DNA of 64,000 nucleotides from Castor canadensis. Taxonomy: Eukaryota > Chordata > Mammalia > Rodentia > Castoridae. The first letter of the stretch is position 1, and each line of letters starts with the position of its first letter. The DNA lies in contig NC_133402.1 in NCBI RefSeq assembly GCF_047511655.1, positions 62,438,951 to 62,502,950 on the forward strand, given 5' to 3'. Below, piece after piece: positions 59,991 through 64,000 of the stretch. The notes below the pieces were generated by a model that saw only the letters and a program-made list of their open reading frames with translations, had not been told where the DNA came from and did not search any database. Both the position numbers and the translations under genes were made by a program.

Positions 59991-60307
59991 TGAACCTCAG
60001 ATGGGTGTTAGGACGGGGAAGTGCCAGTTCCAGTGGTGAGGACTCAGCTCATTTGGGAAGTGTAGGGAGGTGAGGTTGAAGACTCCTCCTAGGGTCAGAT
60101 TCTTCAGGGTCTTGGAGGATGAGATGCAGAATTTGAACTTCGTTCTGTAGGTGGGATTGAGTCACAAGCCTACCTCAAGCTTCCTCTGACTCCTGGTTCC
60201 TCCCATCCCCAAAAACACTGAGGAGGAGGTACCCATTTGTGAAGGGCGCTGATCTGTGGTTAATACAAGCTTGAACAGATACCTAAAATGCTTTTTTGGC
60301 TCTGATT

Positions 60308-60500
60308 TTTTTTTCAGTACTGGGTATTGAACTCAGGGCCTTCACCTTGAGCCACTCCACCAGCCCTTTTTTTGAAGGTTTTTTTTCGAGATAGGGTCTC
60401 TTGAACTGTTTCCCTAGGCTGGCTTTGAACCATGACTCTCCTGATCTCTGCCTCTGAGTAGCTAGGATTACAGGCGTGAGCCACTGGGTGACTGCCTGGC
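60308..60500 (-). mobile_element. Composite SINE, antisense
   Basis: 'gggccttcaccttgagccac' followed by 'gagatagggtctcttgaact' and 'gtagctaggattacaggcgt'. Confidence 0.85.
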
Positions 60501-62264
60501 TCTGATTTTAATATGTGTGGAACATGCGTCTTACAGGCTTAATTCATTACGAGAGGCTTTAATTATTTAAAAATGTGTAAACTATGAAGGACAACCAATT
60601 GCAGTTTCCAATAGACAGACCGTAGACACAAAGATAAAATCACGGAGACTAGTGACTATAGTACTTGTCATGGGTGGGTCTGGGAGGGCAGGGGACTTCA
60701 AACTTAGCTCGAAGGATATAAATAGTGGGGTCAAAGCAGTAGCTGAAAGGGTCCCTGGTGAAGGGGGAGGACAAATGGCCAGGGGATGGCTCTTCAAAAG
60801 TGCTTGAGTTACAAGTTGAGCGATGTCCACTGGGTCACTGCTAGATGCACTTATCTCTAGGAGGGCACTGTCTTGGAGGGCACTGAGCCCAGGGTGGCCC
60901 CTTCCACTCATGTCTGTGAGGCTGTCCACAGGTGGGAAAGACATTTCCGTCTTGTTGGAGGTTTGGAGAATCTTCCTTGAGTATCCCCTTGTGCTGAGGA
61001 GCACAGGTGGCAAGAAGAAGGTGGATTCAGGAGTCAGGAGTTGGACCCTGGGGCTGTGACATGCTGGTGACTGAGGAGAGGCAGCACAGAGCATCTGGGC
61101 CCAGCTGACTGCCTCTCCTTCCCAAGTCCACAGCCGAGGAAGTCTTTGTGTAGTAGAATCTTCGGATCACTCAGTCTATATAAACCTTGCTCTTATCCTC
61201 CTTTCTGTTTTGTTGTGGAGTAAAGAAATGTGTAAAGATACTACATAGTTCAGGCCGCATCTTTTAACACTAAGGTTAATTCTGTTGTGAGTTCCTGTGG
61301 CCACAGTGAAAGTGAGCCCTGGCAGAATTGCATCTTTTTTTCTTCGTTTGTCATTGCCTGGTCCACGGTAGCCTCCTGATGTGTTGTTGAATGGGAGAAA
61401 AAGTGGATTAAGGGGTGGGTGGCTCTACACCCACCAGCTCCTGCCTGCATGCACCCAAAATTTCCTAGCTTCTTGTCATAATGACATAAGAGCTAAGGGG
61501 CCTTATTTTTAGACTGTAGCGGTTCCCCCCTCTCTGTGGTTTAGCTTTCTGTGGTTTTAGTTACCCATGTCAACTATGGTCTAAAAATATGAGTGGAAAC
61601 TCTCAGAAATAAGCCATAAGTTTAAGTTGCATGTCATCATAGGGTCACTGGAACAGGCAGGAGCATCGCAGTACCTTGACAGTCAGTCTGATAATCAGGA
61701 TGACTACTGAGTGATACTGGGTGGGTGGTACATACAGCATGGACACGCTGGACAAAGGGAGGACTTACCTTGTGGGATGGAGCCGCACAGTGCAGGAGTT
61801 CATCTGCTACCCACATGGTTTCTTGGGTACCAGTGGAGAAGGGCAGTAGTAGTCTAACACCACATCACAGTGTGACATTGTTCACCTCACTTCATCTCTT
61901 CACCTAGGCATGGCACCGACTCATGTCACCACAGGAAGAAGGGGGAGCACAGTATAGCATGTTCACATAATCTGTAAAAAATTATAGTATATTGCAATTA
62001 ATTTGTTTTATCAGTTATTGCTATCATCTCTTACTGTGCCTAATTTATAAATTAGACTTTTGTCATAGGTACATATGTGCGGGAGAAACATGCATACACA
62101 TATATGTACCTATATGTTCAGTGCTATCCACACCTTCAGGCACCCACTGAGGTCTTGGAGCACGTCCTTTACAGTAAGGGATCTACTGCACTATTAATCC
62201 CAGGTCTGTGTTTTATTGACAGTAATCTTGGGAGAGACTTTTCCAAGAGTTAACTGGATAATTT

Positions 62265-62445
62265 GAATTCGTGTTCAAGTATGCATGTATGAAAATAATG
62301 AAACCCTTCAAAAATTGTTAAAAAAAAGAAGAGGGGAACAGGAATAGAGGGGGCGAAATTGTTTGGCACACATTGCATGCATGAGTAGACATGTCACACT
62401 GGACCCCTTTTGCATTCAATATACGCTAATAAAATATTAAGGATT
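62265..62445 (+). mobile_element. LINE-1 3' UTR fragment
   Basis: A purine-rich stretch, then a 'gcattcaatatacgctaata' terminus with AATAAAATATT. It resembles the L1 3' ends elsewhere in the window. Confidence 0.55.
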
Positions 62446-63713
62446 GTTGTGGTTTCATGTTTTTTCTAAACTATTGCAGATATGAACAAAATAATGAATA
62501 ATAACAGCTCTGCGTGGAGATAATGCTTGCATATGAAACTTACTTTACCTCTAAAATAAGTGGATATATTTTATTTTGCCTTTGAAGTATTCTTTATTGT
62601 GTTAAGAGGAAATCAGATTAGAAGTGAGTAGGAAAATAGTTTACAGGGACCCTTAAAGGATGTTTGTTAATTCACTAACCTGCTAGAAATTTGAGTACTT
62701 ATTTTTCCTACCATTAAGTGAAAGGAAGGCTCAAAGTCACTTTATCACCCTGAGATGCTAATGGTGACAGTGGTTCAGTTCTGAATTCATGAAATGAGGC
62801 TTCATTCTCTCCATCTCTTCCATCTTGAACAAAACAATTGTTTCCTGTTAATATGCATTTGGAAAGTGCAGGATAAAAAAATTAAACTTTCTAAGTGTCT
62901 CACAGGGTTATCATCTCCCTGTGATTAACTTACCGTGCCATAGGAAACTGAGCGATCGTTGAAGTATTTGTGCAAAGTTCACATCCCTCGTGGGTGTGAC
63001 TAGGACAAATAAGGGAGAACTGACAACAATGGGTTTTCCAGGAATTCAGAGAAATGACTGCATCCTGAAGCAGCGTAATGATAGCCCTTTTGCAAGCTAG
63101 TTTATTATTAAATATCAGCGGGGGTCCTGTCCCAATTGATGTCGTGGGCAGACCTAGCATGCTGTTCATTTCATCTAAAAAGGACACCGCGTGTCCTTGG
63201 AGACTTGTGTGTGCAGGGGTTTTTCCATCATGGTGCTTGGACACTGTGTAGGAAGGCATGACAAAATCAGGCACAAGACTTTGCAGGGAGGCAGAAGGTG
63301 TCAACTTCTCATTGTCAAAGTCTTCACTTTACCCGTGTTCCTTAGCGCTTTTGGTGCACGTGGTTTTTTTTGTTTTTTTTTAATAACAGCTTCATTGAAC
63401 TACAATATCACACACTTGAGCCAGGCAAAGCGTGAAGTCAGTTTGGGAACATTTTCCTCACCCTGTGTTCATTAGACTCACTGCTCGTTTCCTGCCAGGC
63501 TCTCCCCCATTCTCACGGTAGGGAAGAAATTTAGGTTCTGTACTGTAGATTTACCTGTCCTTGAAATTTCAAGTAAATGTGAAATGCGGCCTATTGTGAT
63601 GGCTTCTCTCCCTTCATATCCTGTTTTCAAGGTCCTTCGTGCACTGGTGTATATAAATACTTCTTTTTATGGCTACACTCATCCAGTGTGTGGATATGCC
63701 ACATTAAAAAAAT

Positions 63714-63978
63714 CCACTCGCTGGGTTGGCTCAAGCAGAGAGCGCCTCCCTAGCAAGTGTGAAACTCGAAGTTCAACTCCCAGTACTGCCCAAAAAATTC
63801 ACCTGTCCTGGTCAGTGGCCATTGGGTTTCCTCTTTTTGGCTATTTTAAATAATGCTGCGATGAACTTTTTTTTCCTGATACTGTGGTTTGGTCTCAGAA
63901 TCTTATGCTTGTTAGGATAAGATCTTATGCTTATGCTCTGCCTAAGTGGCTTAAGTAGTCACACCCCCAGCCCATTTT
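63714..63978. mobile_element. Two tRNA-like SINEs, inverted
   Basis: Sense copy at about 63714-63797 (gctgggttggctcaagcaga) and degraded antisense copy at about 63868-63978 (cctgatactgtggtttggtc). Confidence 0.65.
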
Positions 63979-64000
63979 GCTACCACTCAAGCCACTTGGC

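Larger units (their letters stand above)
51251..64000 (+). other. Putative PLS1 intron 1 (partial)
   Basis: No exon encoding the PLS1 start (MENSTTTISREEL...) was found. The region holds MIR, L2-like, MER5-type, MaLR LTR, L1 3' end and composite SINE repeats plus two TG microsatellites, listed separately. Stretches such as 55,900-58,390 and 60,500-62,260 show nothing I recognise. Confidence 0.5.

Noticed and set aside
51251..64000. PLS1 first coding exon
   Set aside because: No segment encoding MENSTTTISREELEELQEAF was found, so the gene body is assumed to lie further right.

Overview
This is a eukaryotic, mammalian window. It contains large introns with GT/AG splice sites, CpG-island promoters, LINE-1, MIR, MaLR and MER5-type repeats, and many composite SINEs in which B1-like (7SL-derived) units are joined to a tRNA/ID-like unit ending in a 'gagttcaaacccagtaccacc' type sequence and an A-rich tail. 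B1 plus ID-like SINEs point to a rodent. The composite type resembles the castorimorph (beaver-like) lineage as I remember it, but that placement is an inference. No bacterial, viral or CRISPR-type system is present.

The left half (about 1-35,900) is the 5' half of ATR, the PI3K-like checkpoint kinase, on the minus strand. I recovered 21 consecutive coding exons by reading GT/AG boundaries and phase. Exon 1 is at 35776-35834 and exon 21 at 4576-4701. Together they give 3,951 coding bases, or 1,317 codons, with phase kept at every junction. They cover the ATRIP-binding and HEAT-repeat N-terminal region through the UME region. Exon 22 onward, including the FAT and kinase domains, lies beyond the left edge. 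Compared with human ATR as recalled, only two exon lengths differ: exon 3 is three codons longer and exon 6 one codon shorter.

The ATR promoter is a CpG island (about 35,060-36,120) with an ETS-type site, two GC boxes and two E2F-type sites. Next comes about 14 kb of intergenic DNA filled with SINEs, two young truncated L1 copies, older L1 pieces and a possible solo LTR. A second CpG island (about 50,730-51,250) has a perfect NRF1 palindrome and a splice donor on the plus strand. From mammalian synteny (ATR and PLS1 are head to head) I infer this is the PLS1 promoter and noncoding first exon. The remaining 51-64 kb would then be PLS1 intron 1, and I see no PLS1 coding exon in it.

I found no undescribed biological system. 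The observations most worth checking are sequence states in ATR: the base linked to human Seckel exon-9 mis-splicing occurs here as the normal base, the human A10 coding run is interrupted, exon 3 has a three-codon gain beside a repeated octamer, and a tiny SINE scrap with a target-site duplication lies next to the donor of the skippable exon 6. Other items are a trimeric B1 plus tRNA SINE that moved as one unit, an exact 69-bp tandem duplication, and several nested insertions.
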